Positions 1 through 8,821 of a stretch of DNA of 64,000 nt are shown piece by piece. The notes under the pieces are model-generated. The model saw only the letters and a program-made list of their open reading frames with translations, was not told the origin of the DNA and made no database searches. A program made the translations under genes and the position numbers. This DNA is from Novosphingobium sp. SG919 (GTDB lineage: Bacteria; Pseudomonadota; Alphaproteobacteria; Sphingomonadales; Sphingomonadaceae), in contig NZ_JABCNG010000005.1 in NCBI RefSeq assembly GCF_012932495.1, positions 310,001 through 374,000 of the forward strand, written 5' to 3'. Numbering within the stretch: position 1 is the stretch's first letter; every line of letters starts with the position of its first letter.

Positions 1-1
1 G

Positions 2-1126
2 GGCATTGTCTTTGCCGGCATGGGGTTGGCGCTGTTTGCCAGCGGCCAGGCGCTTCAGCTTGGCCCGGCGGCGCTGGGCGCGGCCTTCACCATGGTGATC
101 GTCGGTGCCAGCGTGGGGGCCACGCTGCCGGTGTGGCTGATGGCGCGCATCGGCGGGCGGCTGACGATGACCGGCGGCGCGCTGGTCATGGCCGCCGGGC
201 TGGCGCTGGCGGGCCTTGCCAGTGGCCTTGCCCTCCTGCTGCCGGCGATGGCGCTGGTGGGCGCGGGCTTTTCGCTTTTGGCCAACACGCCCGCCTATAC
301 GATGATCGCGGGCTGGTCAGGCCCGCGCACTGAGCGCGTGCTGGGGCTTTACCTGATGACCGGCGCGCTGGGCAATGCTGCCGGGCCGGCCGTGGGGCAG
401 GCGCTGATTGACGGCGGCATCGGCTATTGGCGCGGCACTTGCGCCATCGCGCTAACACTTGCCGCGCTGCTATTCGTGGTCCTGCGCGATCCGCCAGAGT
501 CTCATAGCCCCGATGCGCCGCGCACGGCTGGCTGGTGGCGCCCGCTGCTGAACGCGCGCTTTGCCGTGCTGGCCCTGGCCATGGTCCTGAGCCAGGCGGT
601 GATCATGACCGCGCTGAGCGTTGCGCCCGCGCATCTTACCCCCGCGCTTGGCTGGAGCGACGGCGCCGTGGCGCGCGTTCTGGCCGTGCAAGGGCTGCTC
701 GGCGCACTCGGCACCGGCCTTGCCGGATTTGCCCTGCGCCATGTGCGGGCGGTCACGCTGCTCACCCTCGCCATGGTCGCCACCGCGCTGGGCATGGGCG
801 CCCTGGCACAAGGCGGTGCGCCCATGGTCAACTGGGGCTTCGTCCCCCTCTTCGGAGTCGGTTCGGCGCTCGTCGCCATGGCGGTGACGGTGCTGCTGAT
901 GGACTGGTTCGGCCCCGAAATCGGCACGGCGGGCCTGGCTTTGTGCTGGACCTTGGCCGGCCTTGCCGCCCTTGGGCCTGGCCTTGCCGGTGTGCTCGCA
1001 CAGTGGACCGGTAGCTATGCCGGGGCGCTATGGCTGCTGGGCGCAGCATGCCTGCCAGTGGCGCTGGCGGCGGGGGCATTAAGCGGAGTCGGCAACAAAC
1101 ATCATCGCGAAGAAGCCGGGGCGTAG
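2..1126 (+). CDS. MFS transporter, 5'-truncated by the window edge
   Basis: An inner-membrane carrier of the major facilitator superfamily; substrate unknown. The frame is open from base 2, before the first ATG at 20, so the true start lies upstream and one or two N-terminal helices are missing. The visible part is a run of hydrophobic segments rich in Ala, Gly and Leu, about ten helices, with a polar central break (ESHSPDAPRTAGWW) that fits the cytoplasmic loop between the two six-helix halves. The family is usually about 400 residues; about 375 remain. The 3' end overlaps the convergent DUF4279 gene by 25 bp. The family call is firm from composition and layout; no substrate motif is seen and no link to the galactose genes is evident. 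Confidence 0.8.
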   Translation, partial: GIVFAGMGLALFASGQALQLGPAALGAAFTMVIVGASVGATLPVWLMARIGGRLTMTGGALVMAAGLALAGLASGLALLLPAMALVGAGFSLLANTPAYTMIAGWSGPRTERVLGLYLMTGALGNAAGPAVGQALIDGGIGYWRGTCAIALTLAALLFVVLRDPPESHSPDAPRTAGWWRPLLNARFAVLALAMVLSQAVIMTALSVAPAHLTPALGWSDGAVARVLAVQGLLGALGTGLAGFALRHVRAVTLLTLAMVATALGMGALAQGGAPMVNWGFVPLFGVGSALVAMAVTVLLMDWFGPEIGTAGLALCWTLAGLAALGPGLAGVLAQWTGSYAGALWLLGAACLPVALAAGALSGVGNKHHREEAGA

Positions 1127-1518
1127 AAATCAAAATCTATCGCAAGATTGCGGTCAGCCAGCATTTTCAAGGTTTCGGACGCCAGTGTCAGGCCCCCCGT
1201 CCAGTCGTGAAAATAACCACCAACACTCAGATGACAAAAATAGCGTGCCGTGATCGCGCCCCACCTATCTTTGTCGTCCGTCAGAGTGGACAGCACCTCA
1301 CGAATTTGTCGGTCAATGTCGGGCTCTGCGTGCCATTCACCACCAAATCGACACATCCCGATCTTTGCTTCGATCTCTTTGCCGTGCCTGCCGGTGAACA
1401 CTTCGCCTTTGACCACGCCAAAGCTGACGGTCCCATCAAGGGCTACGGCGACTTGTGCTGGCACGAGGTCTTCCCCCGTGATCAAAACGGCCACTGTGGC
1501 GCGCTGCAAGTTATCCAT
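1102..1518 (-). CDS. DUF4279 domain protein
   Basis: A small soluble protein of 138 residues. The N-terminal strand (VLITGEDLVPAQV), the later KGE, and the C-terminal stretch ending LAIDFDFYAP fit DUF4279, a family of unknown function often found near toxin-immunity or polymorphic genes. I start at the ATG at 1518, because the family normally begins about ten residues before the ITGEDL strand; an in-frame TTG at 1557 would add 13 residues. It is convergent with the MFS gene and overlaps its 3' end. No strong ribosome site is visible. The assignment rests on remembered family pattern, not a search. Confidence 0.6.
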   Translation of the reverse strand: MDNLQRATVAVLITGEDLVPAQVAVALDGTVSFGVVKGEVFTGRHGKEIEAKIGMCRFGGEWHAEPDIDRQIREVLSTLTDDKDRWGAITARYFCHLSVGGYFHDWTGGLTLASETLKMLADRNLAIDFDFYAPASSR

Positions 1519-1589
1519 AGCTGGAGACTGACAGAGATTACCCTTCTGCGAAACCAACTTCTACTCCGCCTCCCCTCGTCAGCGACCCA

Positions 1590-1621
1590 CGAAAAAGCCC
1601 GGCGGATCGCTCCACCGGGCT
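1590..1621 (-). terminator. Rho-independent terminator of the dioxygenase gene
   Basis: Read leftward, AGCCCGG and CCGGGCT (1615-1621 and 1596-1602) form a GC stem followed by a run of five T. It lies just after the stop of the leftward dioxygenase gene. Confidence 0.7.
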
Positions 1622-1642
1622 GATTTGTGCGGCGCGTGTGCG

Positions 1643-2734
1643 TCAGGCGATCAGGCGGGGCACCGACATGCCGCGCACGTCGAAATGCGCGTCGGGATGC
1701 TCGGCCGCGCCGTCGCGCGGGGCCGCGCGGTGCTGGACCACGCCATTCTTGCCAAAGCCTTCGACCACCGGGCGCGTGCCCTTGCTCGACAGCCACAGGC
1801 GCAGCAAGTGGCGCTTGCGTTGCGGTTCGGGCCAGTCCCAGAACGTGGTGCGGGCGTGGAGCGCGGCATAGTTCGACAGCCACTGGATATCGCCGGGGCG
1901 GAAATCCATCTCGATCGCCATGCCTTCTTCATAGGTGATCTCGTCGAACAGGCGCAGCACCTCGATCTGGTCTTCGGTCAACTGCGGAACGCCGGGATAT
2001 TCCTGGGCCGTCAGGATATAGAGCGAGCCGGCATACATGCTGAACACGCCCTGCTCCAGGCTGACGATCGGCGAAGTATAGGTATCGGCCGGCGCCTCAT
2101 GGTCCTGGCGGCGCCAGTCCCAGTGGAATGGTTCGAACAGCAAAGGCGCCAGGTCGGGCCGCCGACGCAGGATCTCGTTATAGATTTCCGCGCCCGAAAC
2201 CAGGCACGAAAGCCCCCCTTCGCGCGCGCCGCGCAGGCACATCAGCGCGACGATATCGGAACTGTCCGAATGGTAGACCAGCTTGTCGCGCACCTTGGAC
2301 GACAGCGCGGTGGGATCGTCCATCGTCTTGTCCGACGTGGCATAGACGTGGTCGATCAGGTCGCCCATCTCGTTCTGGCGGATGGGATCGCCCATGTGCA
2401 AGCCAAGGACGTAATAGATCGCGCACGACAGGGCATCGGAATAGAGCTCTGCCCGCAGGCCCCGCACCAGCACGAAGCCGCGCCCGAAATCCACTTCCTG
2501 GCGCCATTCCTCGCAAGCCTGGGCCGTTTCCACCAGCGGATAGTCCTGCGCCTGCACCGTGCGCAGATCGGGATTTTCGGCCATGAAGCGCGTGCCCAGC
2601 GCTTCCAGCTCGGCAATCTGCGCGGGCGAAAGTTCGTAGACCCAGTCCTGGCCGCGGGCGAGCTCGTCGCCGCGCCAGGCGGCACGGCTGGTCACCGGGG
2701 ATAGCACGGGGGCGGAAGGCGTGATCACGGACAA
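1643..2734 (-). CDS. TauD/TfdA family Fe(II)/2-oxoglutarate dioxygenase
   Basis: Predicted non-haem iron oxygenase that couples 2-oxoglutarate decarboxylation to hydroxylation of a small organic substrate in the cytoplasm. The family's iron site is visible: HSD (HxD) in YHSDSSD, and the distal His in NYAALHARTTFWDW followed by the Arg expected to bind 2-oxoglutarate. Start choice: the frame runs on to 2917, but those residues do not look conserved. A TTG at 2734 has AAAGGAA eight bases upstream; a GTG at 2728 is the alternative. It is transcribed away from the TonB receptor gene at 3073, which suggests that the pair takes up and oxidises one compound. The substrate (sulfonate, carboxylated aromatic, modified amino acid) cannot be told from the sequence. 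Confidence 0.8.
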   Translation of the reverse strand: MSVITPSAPVLSPVTSRAAWRGDELARGQDWVYELSPAQIAELEALGTRFMAENPDLRTVQAQDYPLVETAQACEEWRQEVDFGRGFVLVRGLRAELYSDALSCAIYYVLGLHMGDPIRQNEMGDLIDHVYATSDKTMDDPTALSSKVRDKLVYHSDSSDIVALMCLRGAREGGLSCLVSGAEIYNEILRRRPDLAPLLFEPFHWDWRRQDHEAPADTYTSPIVSLEQGVFSMYAGSLYILTAQEYPGVPQLTEDQIEVLRLFDEITYEEGMAIEMDFRPGDIQWLSNYAALHARTTFWDWPEPQRKRHLLRLWLSSKGTRPVVEGFGKNGVVQHRAAPRDGAAEHPDAHFDVRGMSVPRLIA

Positions 2735-3072
2735 GGCTATGTTCCTTTGCGTCTTGGCGGGCGTTTGCCTGGGCCGGACGTGGCATGATGCAGTGCGCCA
2801 CGTCTTGTCCCTGCGCGCAAGAGATTTGGACAGCACCGACAAACCAGCGGGCAAGATTCCGGCATCCGCGGCGCACCGCATCGCAACATGGCGCTTGCTG
2901 CAATGCCGATCGGTCAACTATTCGTGCGTTGCCGCGCAAGACCGCGGACCGCATGTCCACCGATGCTGGCGCCACAAACATGCCTGCCACGATCAAGGCC
3001 AGGTTCAGGGAGAAAACACAGCCGAGGGGCTGCCTGAAAGCGATGAAAAGCATTTTTCGAGGGGGGAAACCC
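2735..3072. other. Divergent promoter region, no gene seen
   Basis: This 338-bp gap separates the dioxygenase and TonB receptor genes and must hold both promoters. No convincing sigma-70 boxes, operator palindrome or RNA gene is visible. The 17-bp palindrome of the galactose locus is absent, which argues that this pair belongs to another regulon. Confidence 0.4.
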
Positions 3073-5388
3073 ATGCGCCCGTCATCCGTCCTGCTCACTG
3101 CCACTGCATCGCTACTGGCGCTTGCCGCCACCTCTGCCCGCGCCGCCGAAGCCGCGCCCGAACCGGCCCCCGTGGCCGCACCCGAACTTGACGCCGATGG
3201 CAGCCCCATCGGCACCATCGTGGTCAACGGCGAAAAGCGCGAAGTGAACCTGCAATCGGCACCGATTGCGATCAGCGCCGTTTCCGACGAGGCGCTGCGC
3301 CAGCGCAACGCCACCGAACTGGCCGATCTCAACGGCTTCGTCCCCGGCCTGACCGTGACCAAGAGCGAGGGCAACGAACGCGTCATCGCCATTCGCGGCG
3401 TGGGCTATGAAACCGCGCAGAATCCCAATTCGCAGCCCGGCGTCGCTTTCCACATCGACGGGGTCTATATCGCCCACGTCGTGGCGCTGAACCAGGATCT
3501 GCTCGATGTGGATCACGTGGAAGTGCTGCGCGGGCCGCAGGGCACGGTGTTCGGCCAGACGTCCACCGGCGGCGCCATCAACGTGATCACGCGCAAGCCG
3601 GTGCTGGGCCAGTATACCGGCGAAGCCCAGCTTTCCTATGGCAACTACAACTATGTGCGCGCCATGGGCACGCTCAACGTGCCGATTGCCGAGACGCTCG
3701 CCCTGCGCGGCACGGTGCAATACCTGCGCCACGATGGCTATGGCTATGCCGTGGGCGTGCCCGGTTATGCCAAGTATCCGCTGGACGATGCCAACAACAT
3801 CGGCGGCCATGTCTCGCTGCTGTGGCAGCCCTCGCCCGACACCACCGTGACGCTTTCGGCGCAGTCGTTCGACGCCAGCCACAACGCCGCGCTGCAAAAG
3901 TGCCTGCTGTGCAGCACCGATCCGGCCGCCGGCAGCACCACCTACATCGCCGATCCCAGTTCCGACCCGCGCGTGGTGAACCAGGATTATGGCGGCAAGT
4001 ACGTCACCAAGACGCGCATGGCCTACCTGTCGATCGCGCAGACGATCGATGACAAGGTCGTGCTCAAGTCGGTGACCGCCTACCAGTACCTCAACAAGAA
4101 CCAGAGCGGCGACAACGACCGCTTCGTCTATGCCAACTATCACGACAACATCGTCAAGTGGCAGGACATGAGCAGCACCTGGACGCAGGAAGTCTCGGCC
4201 TCGTCCACGCCCAACAAGTCGGTCGAATGGGTGGTCGGCGGCTTCTATCTGCGCCAGCACGCCCTGCAGAACATCCTGGAATACACCACCGGCGGCTTTT
4301 CTACCGATCCCGCCACGGGCGAGGCGGTGTCGTTCCAGACCGACAGCCCCTATCAGCACACCTCGTGGGCCGGCTATGGCCAGGCAGTGATCCACGCCAC
4401 CGACAAGCTCGATCTGATCGGCGGCGCGCGTTATAGCTGGGACAAGATTTCCGCCCAGCCGGTGCAGTATTTCGCCACCGTGCCACCGCGCACCGCCACC
4501 AGCGACGCGGTGACCGGCAAGGTCAGCGTGCAATACCAGGTGACGCCCACCAACATGCTCTATGTCACCGGCTCCAAGGGCTACAAGCCCAGCGGCGTGA
4601 CGTTCAGCGGCGATTCCATCTTTGTGAAGAGCACGTACCGCAAGGAAACCGTCTGGGCGGCCGAAGTGGGTTCGAAGAACGAATTCTTCGACAAGACGCT
4701 GCGCCTCAACGTCGCGGGCTATTACTACTGGTACAAGGATTTCCAGTTCACCGCCGAAGATCCGGTGCCCTTTGCCGGCGGCACCGCCAACATCCCGCGC
4801 GCGGAAACCTATGGCGTGGAATTCGAAACCACCTGGGCGCCGAACAAGCAATTGCGCTTCGACGGAAACCTGGCCCTGGCCGAAGGCAAGTTCCACGGCG
4901 ATTACTACACGATCGACAAGCAGACCGCACAGGACATCCGCGCCACCACGTATGCGGCGCTGGGCTATCCCGCGGGCTGGTACTATGACTCGCGGGTGAT
5001 TTCCGCCGTCATGGCCGCTTCCACCAACACCAACGGCAAGAAGATCCCCAAGCTGCCGGGCGTGCAGGGCAGCTTTGCCGCCACGTATACCGCCCCGGTG
5101 GGCCCGGGCGAACTCATGCTGCGCGGCGAAGTGGTCTATCGCGGCAAGTTCAACTCGCGCATCTTCAACGTGCCGCAGTTCGATACCGTGCCGGCCTATA
5201 CCATCGGCAACGTGATGATCCAGTACAAGCCGGATGCTTCGCCTTTCACCTTCTCGGTGACCGGCACCAACATCACCGACAAGGCCGGGGTGAGCAACAA
5301 GTTCGCCGATCCTTATGGCTCTGGCACCACCAGCGTGGAATATATCCCGCCGCGCCAGGTCTTTGCCACGGTCGGCTACAAGTTCTGA
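3073..5388 (+). CDS. TonB-dependent outer-membrane receptor
   Basis: A 771-residue outer-membrane beta-barrel for energised uptake. It starts with a signal peptide (MRPSSVLLTATASLLALAA, then ARA), continues with a TonB-box-like stretch (GTIVVNGEKR), a plug domain (LQSAPIAISAVSDEALRQ, later VEVLRGPQGTVFGQTSTGG) and a long aromatic-rich barrel, and ends in VFATVGYKF with the terminal Phe usual for BamA recognition. The ATG at 3073 follows AGGGGGGAAACCC; an in-frame ATG at 3043 would put a charged stretch before the signal peptide. The plug resembles the sphingomonad receptors often linked to aromatic or terpenoid uptake rather than the sugar type seen at 17,631. The divergent dioxygenase is the only clue to ligand. 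Confidence 0.88.
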   Translation: MRPSSVLLTATASLLALAATSARAAEAAPEPAPVAAPELDADGSPIGTIVVNGEKREVNLQSAPIAISAVSDEALRQRNATELADLNGFVPGLTVTKSEGNERVIAIRGVGYETAQNPNSQPGVAFHIDGVYIAHVVALNQDLLDVDHVEVLRGPQGTVFGQTSTGGAINVITRKPVLGQYTGEAQLSYGNYNYVRAMGTLNVPIAETLALRGTVQYLRHDGYGYAVGVPGYAKYPLDDANNIGGHVSLLWQPSPDTTVTLSAQSFDASHNAALQKCLLCSTDPAAGSTTYIADPSSDPRVVNQDYGGKYVTKTRMAYLSIAQTIDDKVVLKSVTAYQYLNKNQSGDNDRFVYANYHDNIVKWQDMSSTWTQEVSASSTPNKSVEWVVGGFYLRQHALQNILEYTTGGFSTDPATGEAVSFQTDSPYQHTSWAGYGQAVIHATDKLDLIGGARYSWDKISAQPVQYFATVPPRTATSDAVTGKVSVQYQVTPTNMLYVTGSKGYKPSGVTFSGDSIFVKSTYRKETVWAAEVGSKNEFFDKTLRLNVAGYYYWYKDFQFTAEDPVPFAGGTANIPRAETYGVEFETTWAPNKQLRFDGNLALAEGKFHGDYYTIDKQTAQDIRATTYAALGYPAGWYYDSRVISAVMAASTNTNGKKIPKLPGVQGSFAATYTAPVGPGELMLRGEVVYRGKFNSRIFNVPQFDTVPAYTIGNVMIQYKPDASPFTFSVTGTNITDKAGVSNKFADPYGSGTTSVEYIPPRQVFATVGYKF

Positions 5389-5413
5389 CTTCGACGCATG
5401 AAGTCCACCTTGC

Positions 5414-5449
5414 CGGCAGCGCGGATAATCCCCGCGCTGCCGTTTTTTT
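5414..5449 (+). terminator. Rho-independent terminator of the TonB receptor gene
   Basis: GGCAGCGCGG pairs with CCGCGCTGCC around a seven-base loop, followed after one base by seven T. It lies 25 bp after the receptor stop codon. Confidence 0.85.
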
Positions 5450-5470
5450 GCGTCTGCGTTTCCTGAACAC

Positions 5471-5561
5471 GTCACCCCGGACTTGATCCGGGGTCCCGCT
5501 TTTCTTGACCCAAAGTGCGAGGCCGGAAGAAAGCGGGACCCCGGGTCAAGCCCGGGGTGAC
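5471..5561. repeat. Inverted pair of an intergenic GTCACCCCGG repeat
   Basis: Two nearly complementary 31-bp arms, 5471-5502 and 5531-5561, each built on GTCACCCCGG ... CCGGGGTCCCGCTT, face each other across about 28 bp. The same unit recurs once at 16,998-17,030. It is a short dispersed REP-like intergenic element; the arm pair could also fold as a long hairpin at the ends of the two convergent genes. Confidence 0.75.
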
Positions 5562-5586
5562 GAAGAAATTTATGCGCTGCGAGGTC

Positions 5587-6252
5587 TCAATCGATCAGGC
5601 GGTGCACTTCGGCCACAAAGGCCTTGGCCGCCTTGGCCACGTCTTCCACGCTGCGACCGGCCTTGTAGAGCGCCGAACCCAGGCCGCCGCCGGCCGCGCC
5701 AGCCGCCATCCAGTCAGACAGGTTTTCCGGGGTCACGCCGCCCACGGCGAGCACCGGCACATGGCGCGGGATCACTGCCAGTTGCGCCTTGAGCACGGCT
5801 GGGCTGGCCGCTTCGGCGGGAAACAGCTTGAGGCCGTGGGCGCCCGCTTCCAGTGCGGCAAAGGCTTCGGTGGGCGTGGCATAGCCAGGCAGCGAAACCA
5901 TGCCCAGTTCCACGCTGCGCGCGATCACCGCCGGGTTGACGTTGGGCGAAACCACCAGGGTGCCGCCAGCAGCGTGCACGGCTTCAACCTCGGCCACGGT
6001 CAGCACAGTGCCCGCACCCACCAGCACATCCTCGCCATAGCGATGGGCGATCTTGGCGATCGACACCAGCGGATCGGGAGAATTGTGCGGCACTTCGATC
6101 ATCGAAAAGCCAGCCTGGACCAAGGCATCGGCCATGGCCTCGATCTCGTCGGGGCGAACCCCGCGCAAGATCGCCACCAGCGGGCAATGGCGCATGGCGC
6201 GGGCAAAGCTATCGGCGGCAGCGCGATCGGCAGCGGTATGGTCAACGGTCAC
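5587..6252 (-). CDS. dgoA: 2-dehydro-3-deoxy-6-phosphogalactonate aldolase
   Basis: Class I aldolase that splits 2-keto-3-deoxy-6-phosphogalactonate into pyruvate and D-glyceraldehyde-3-phosphate, the last step of the De Ley-Doudoroff route. The KDPG-aldolase fold is evident: CPLVAILRGVRPDE, the catalytic Glu in SMIEVPHNSP, VGAGTVLT, the Schiff-base Lys in GLKLFPAE, and the phosphate loop VLAVGGVTPEN. The RGV and GLKLFPAE wording fits the DgoA subgroup better than Eda. Start: a GTG at 6252 with GGAG eight bases upstream, overlapping the end of dgoK by 11 bp, gives 221 residues, slightly above the usual 205. The overlap implies translational coupling with the kinase. Confidence 0.92.
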   Translation of the reverse strand: MTVDHTAADRAAADSFARAMRHCPLVAILRGVRPDEIEAMADALVQAGFSMIEVPHNSPDPLVSIAKIAHRYGEDVLVGAGTVLTVAEVEAVHAAGGTLVVSPNVNPAVIARSVELGMVSLPGYATPTEAFAALEAGAHGLKLFPAEAASPAVLKAQLAVIPRHVPVLAVGGVTPENLSDWMAAGAAGGGLGSALYKAGRSVEDVAKAAKAFVAEVHRLID

Positions 6253-7123
6253 GAACAAGGCTCCAGATCTGGGCGATGCCGGCAACGAACGCGGCATGGC
6301 TATCAACGAGGTGGGCGCGGCCGCCGCATTGCGCAATGGCCGCCGTATAAAGCGCGCCGAGCATCGGATCGGCCAACAGGTAAACGTCGCTATCGGGCCC
6401 CACGCCGGCGCCGCGTACATCGCTGCCGATCAGCAGGCCCGAAGCATGGGCGGCACTGTCTTCCACCGCGCGCAGGCCAAGCAGCGCACTGGCGCGCACG
6501 CCGAACAGCGCGGTAAGCAGCGCGCCATCGCCGCTGGCCGCCACCCCGGCGCGGAAGGCCGGGCCATCGGCCACCGGGCCGGTGAGGAATTCGGCCAGCA
6601 GGCTGTGCTGCTTGAGCAGGGCGAACATCTCACCCGTCATGCTGGTGGCAAAGCTGGCGACGGCACCGCCTTCCATGCGCGCCCACTTGCAATGGGTCCC
6701 GGGCTGGCACAACAACGCATCGGGCGGGGCAAGGCCTGCGTGGACCGCGCCGAGCAGTTGCATTTCCTCGCCGCGCATCACGTCGCCGCGCGGGTCCGAC
6801 AGGCCCGGCACGATCCACGTGCGGGGCGCCACTTCGTACAAGGCGCCGGCAATTTCGGCTGCGCCAGAGGGGCACGACAGATAAGGCACTAGGGCCCAGC
6901 CGCGCTGGGAGCCGACCATGCCGGCTGCAATCACCGGCAGGTCACCCAGCCGCGCGCGGATCGCGGCCACTTCGTCGGCAAAGGCGCCCGCGCCAACGGT
7001 CAGCACACCGCGATCGTCGCGAAAGGTGTCCAGCACCTGGACACCTTCCGGGCCCGCCGGGTCGAGCAGATAGACGCGGCGATTGGTGGTGCCCCAGTCG
7101 ATAGCAAGGAAACGGTCGTTCAC
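6242..7123 (-). CDS. dgoK: 2-dehydro-3-deoxygalactonokinase
   Basis: Phosphorylates 2-keto-3-deoxygalactonate with ATP, feeding the adjacent aldolase. The N-terminal FLAIDWGTTNRRVYLLD is the phosphate-1 loop of this sugar-kinase family, and LCQPGTHCKWARMEGG and MTGEMFALL are typical DgoK stretches. I prefer the GTG at 7123, which places the AIDWGTTN loop at the usual distance from the start (293 residues). The ATG at 7147 would overlap the symporter gene by 17 bp and has no ribosome site. The start lies just after the symporter's stop, so symporter, dgoK and dgoA form one leftward operon. Confidence 0.92.
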   Translation of the reverse strand: MNDRFLAIDWGTTNRRVYLLDPAGPEGVQVLDTFRDDRGVLTVGAGAFADEVAAIRARLGDLPVIAAGMVGSQRGWALVPYLSCPSGAAEIAGALYEVAPRTWIVPGLSDPRGDVMRGEEMQLLGAVHAGLAPPDALLCQPGTHCKWARMEGGAVASFATSMTGEMFALLKQHSLLAEFLTGPVADGPAFRAGVAASGDGALLTALFGVRASALLGLRAVEDSAAHASGLLIGSDVRGAGVGPDSDVYLLADPMLGALYTAAIAQCGGRAHLVDSHAAFVAGIAQIWSLVRDR

Positions 7124-7130
7124 GGTCAAA

Positions 7131-8720
7131 TCACCACCAAAAGGCATAGAGAGCGACGAGAATCGCCAGGATCGCCAGCGCCGCCAGGTTAAAGCCGGTG
7201 CTGGTGCGGAACAGGGTGGCTTCCTTGCGGATACCGGCGCCTTGTTGCACCTGCGGGCGCGCGAGCGATACCCCCATGGCCAGCAGCAGCGAAATCACGA
7301 AGATGATCGCCATGCGGTTCATGAACGGCACCGCTTCGAGCGCGGCAATCCCGCCAAAGCGGAACACCAGGCTGAGCAGCACCGAAGCGACCGCCCCGGT
7401 CAGCGCGCCGGCCTCGGTCGCGCGCGGCCAGAACAGGCCGAGCAGGAAGATCACCGTGATCCCCGGCGTCACGAAGCCCGAAAACTCCTGGATATACTGG
7501 AACGCCTGGTCGAGCCCGCCCAGGAGTGGCCGCGCGGTAAGAATGGCGATCACCACGGCCACGGCGGCGGCGATGCGGCCCACGGTCACCAGCTTCTTCT
7601 CGCTCTGTTCCCCCTTGGCAAAGCGGGCATAGATATCGAGCGTGAAGATCGTGGCGATTGAATTGATCTTGCTGGCCGTGGACGCGATGATCGCGGCCAC
7701 GAGCGCTGCAAAGACCAGGCCGAGCAGCCCCGGCGGCAGCAGGCGCATCATCGCGGGATAGGCCTGGTCCGGCTTGGCCAGATTGGGCGCGAGCAGCACG
7801 GCGGCAATGCCGGGCAGCACGATGATGATCGGCATGATCAGCTTGAGGAAACCGGCAAAGACCATGCCGCGCTGCGCCTCGGGCAGGCTCTTGGCCGCCA
7901 GCGCGCGCTGGATGATGTACTGGTTGCAGCCCCAGTACGACAGGTTGGCAATCCACATGCCGCCGATGATCACCGACAGGCCCGGCAAGTCCTTGTAATG
8001 CGGATCGTCGGCCGACAGGATCATGTGGAAGTGATCAGGCGCCTGCGCCACCAGCGCCTTGAAGCCCGAGACGATGCCCGGCCCGTCGCCATAGAGCTGC
8101 CCGATCTGGCCCAGCGTGAGCCAGGCGATCACCAGCCCGCCCAGTACCAGCAGCGTAACCTGGACGATATCGGTCAGTGCCACGGCCTTGAGCCCGCCGC
8201 GCAGCTGATAAAGCAGCGCGAACACGCCCAGCCCGGCCAGCGCCAGGTCCTGGTTGACGCCGGCCACCTGCATCACCGCGATCGAGCCCAGCCAGACGAT
8301 CGACGTCAGGTTGACGAAGACGTAGAGCACCAACCAGAACACCGCCATGACCGTGCGGATCGTGGGGCCAAAGCGCTGCTCCAGGAACTGCGGCATCGTG
8401 TAGATGCCGTTGGCCAGGAAGATCGGCAGGAAATACTTGGCCACCAGCAAAAGCGTGGCCGCCGCCATCCATTCATAGGACGCGATGGCCAGGCCAATGG
8501 CATAGCCCGACCCCGCCATGCCCACGATCTGCTCGGCCGAAATGTTGGCCGCAATCAGCGACGCGCCGATCGCCCACCACGGCAGAGACTTGGACGCCAG
8601 GAAATAGTCGGTGGTGTCGGTCTGGTGCCCGGCTTTTTCACGGCTGACCCACTGGGCCAGCGCAAAGATGAAGACGGCATAGGCCACCACCACCAAGGCA
8701 TCGAGTGTCGATAGGCTCAT
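7131..8720 (-). CDS. Sodium:solute symporter (SSS/SGLT type), probable galactose importer
   Basis: A 529-residue inner-membrane symporter that couples Na+ entry to uptake of a sugar. About 14 hydrophobic segments are visible. SGLT-like stretches include TDYFLASKSLPWWAIGASLI, NISAEQIVGMAGSGY, SYEWMAAATLL, YTMPQFLEQRFG, LGLVFAALVAAIIASTASK and FSGFVTPGITVIF. The AEQ in the unwound first core helix and the ASTASKINS Na2-site region match the galactose-transporting members. It is the first gene of an operon with dgoK and dgoA, and diverges from the FCD regulator; an operator palindrome lies in the shared 101-bp promoter region. Galactose as substrate is inferred from context. Confidence 0.88.
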   Translation of the reverse strand: MSLSTLDALVVVAYAVFIFALAQWVSREKAGHQTDTTDYFLASKSLPWWAIGASLIAANISAEQIVGMAGSGYAIGLAIASYEWMAAATLLLVAKYFLPIFLANGIYTMPQFLEQRFGPTIRTVMAVFWLVLYVFVNLTSIVWLGSIAVMQVAGVNQDLALAGLGVFALLYQLRGGLKAVALTDIVQVTLLVLGGLVIAWLTLGQIGQLYGDGPGIVSGFKALVAQAPDHFHMILSADDPHYKDLPGLSVIIGGMWIANLSYWGCNQYIIQRALAAKSLPEAQRGMVFAGFLKLIMPIIIVLPGIAAVLLAPNLAKPDQAYPAMMRLLPPGLLGLVFAALVAAIIASTASKINSIATIFTLDIYARFAKGEQSEKKLVTVGRIAAAVAVVIAILTARPLLGGLDQAFQYIQEFSGFVTPGITVIFLLGLFWPRATEAGALTGAVASVLLSLVFRFGGIAALEAVPFMNRMAIIFVISLLLAMGVSLARPQVQQGAGIRKEATLFRTSTGFNLAALAILAILVALYAFWW

Positions 8721-8778
8721 TTCCCGCCCTCTCTTTGCGCGCGCGGGGCATTTGGCCTTGCCAATCGGCCCTCGCGTC

Positions 8779-8795
8779 TATTTATATGATTAAAA
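8779..8795. promoter_or_regulatory. Operator palindrome 1 (TATTTAT-ATG-ATTAAAA)
   Basis: A 7-3-7 palindrome lies between the divergent symporter and FCD regulator genes. It matches 12,362-12,378 and 20,317-20,333 and is the most degenerate of the three. It contains an in-frame ATG at 8786 that could be mistaken for the regulator's start; an operator here favours the downstream GTG at 8822. Confidence 0.6.
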
Positions 8796-8821
8796 GAGCA
8801 CCCCACAGCGAAGGGATCACC

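Noticed and set aside
8705..8821. An earlier start of the FCD regulator at the ATG at 8786
   Set aside because: That ATG lies inside the operator palindrome and lacks a ribosome site. The GTG at 8822 has a good one and gives a normal N-terminus.
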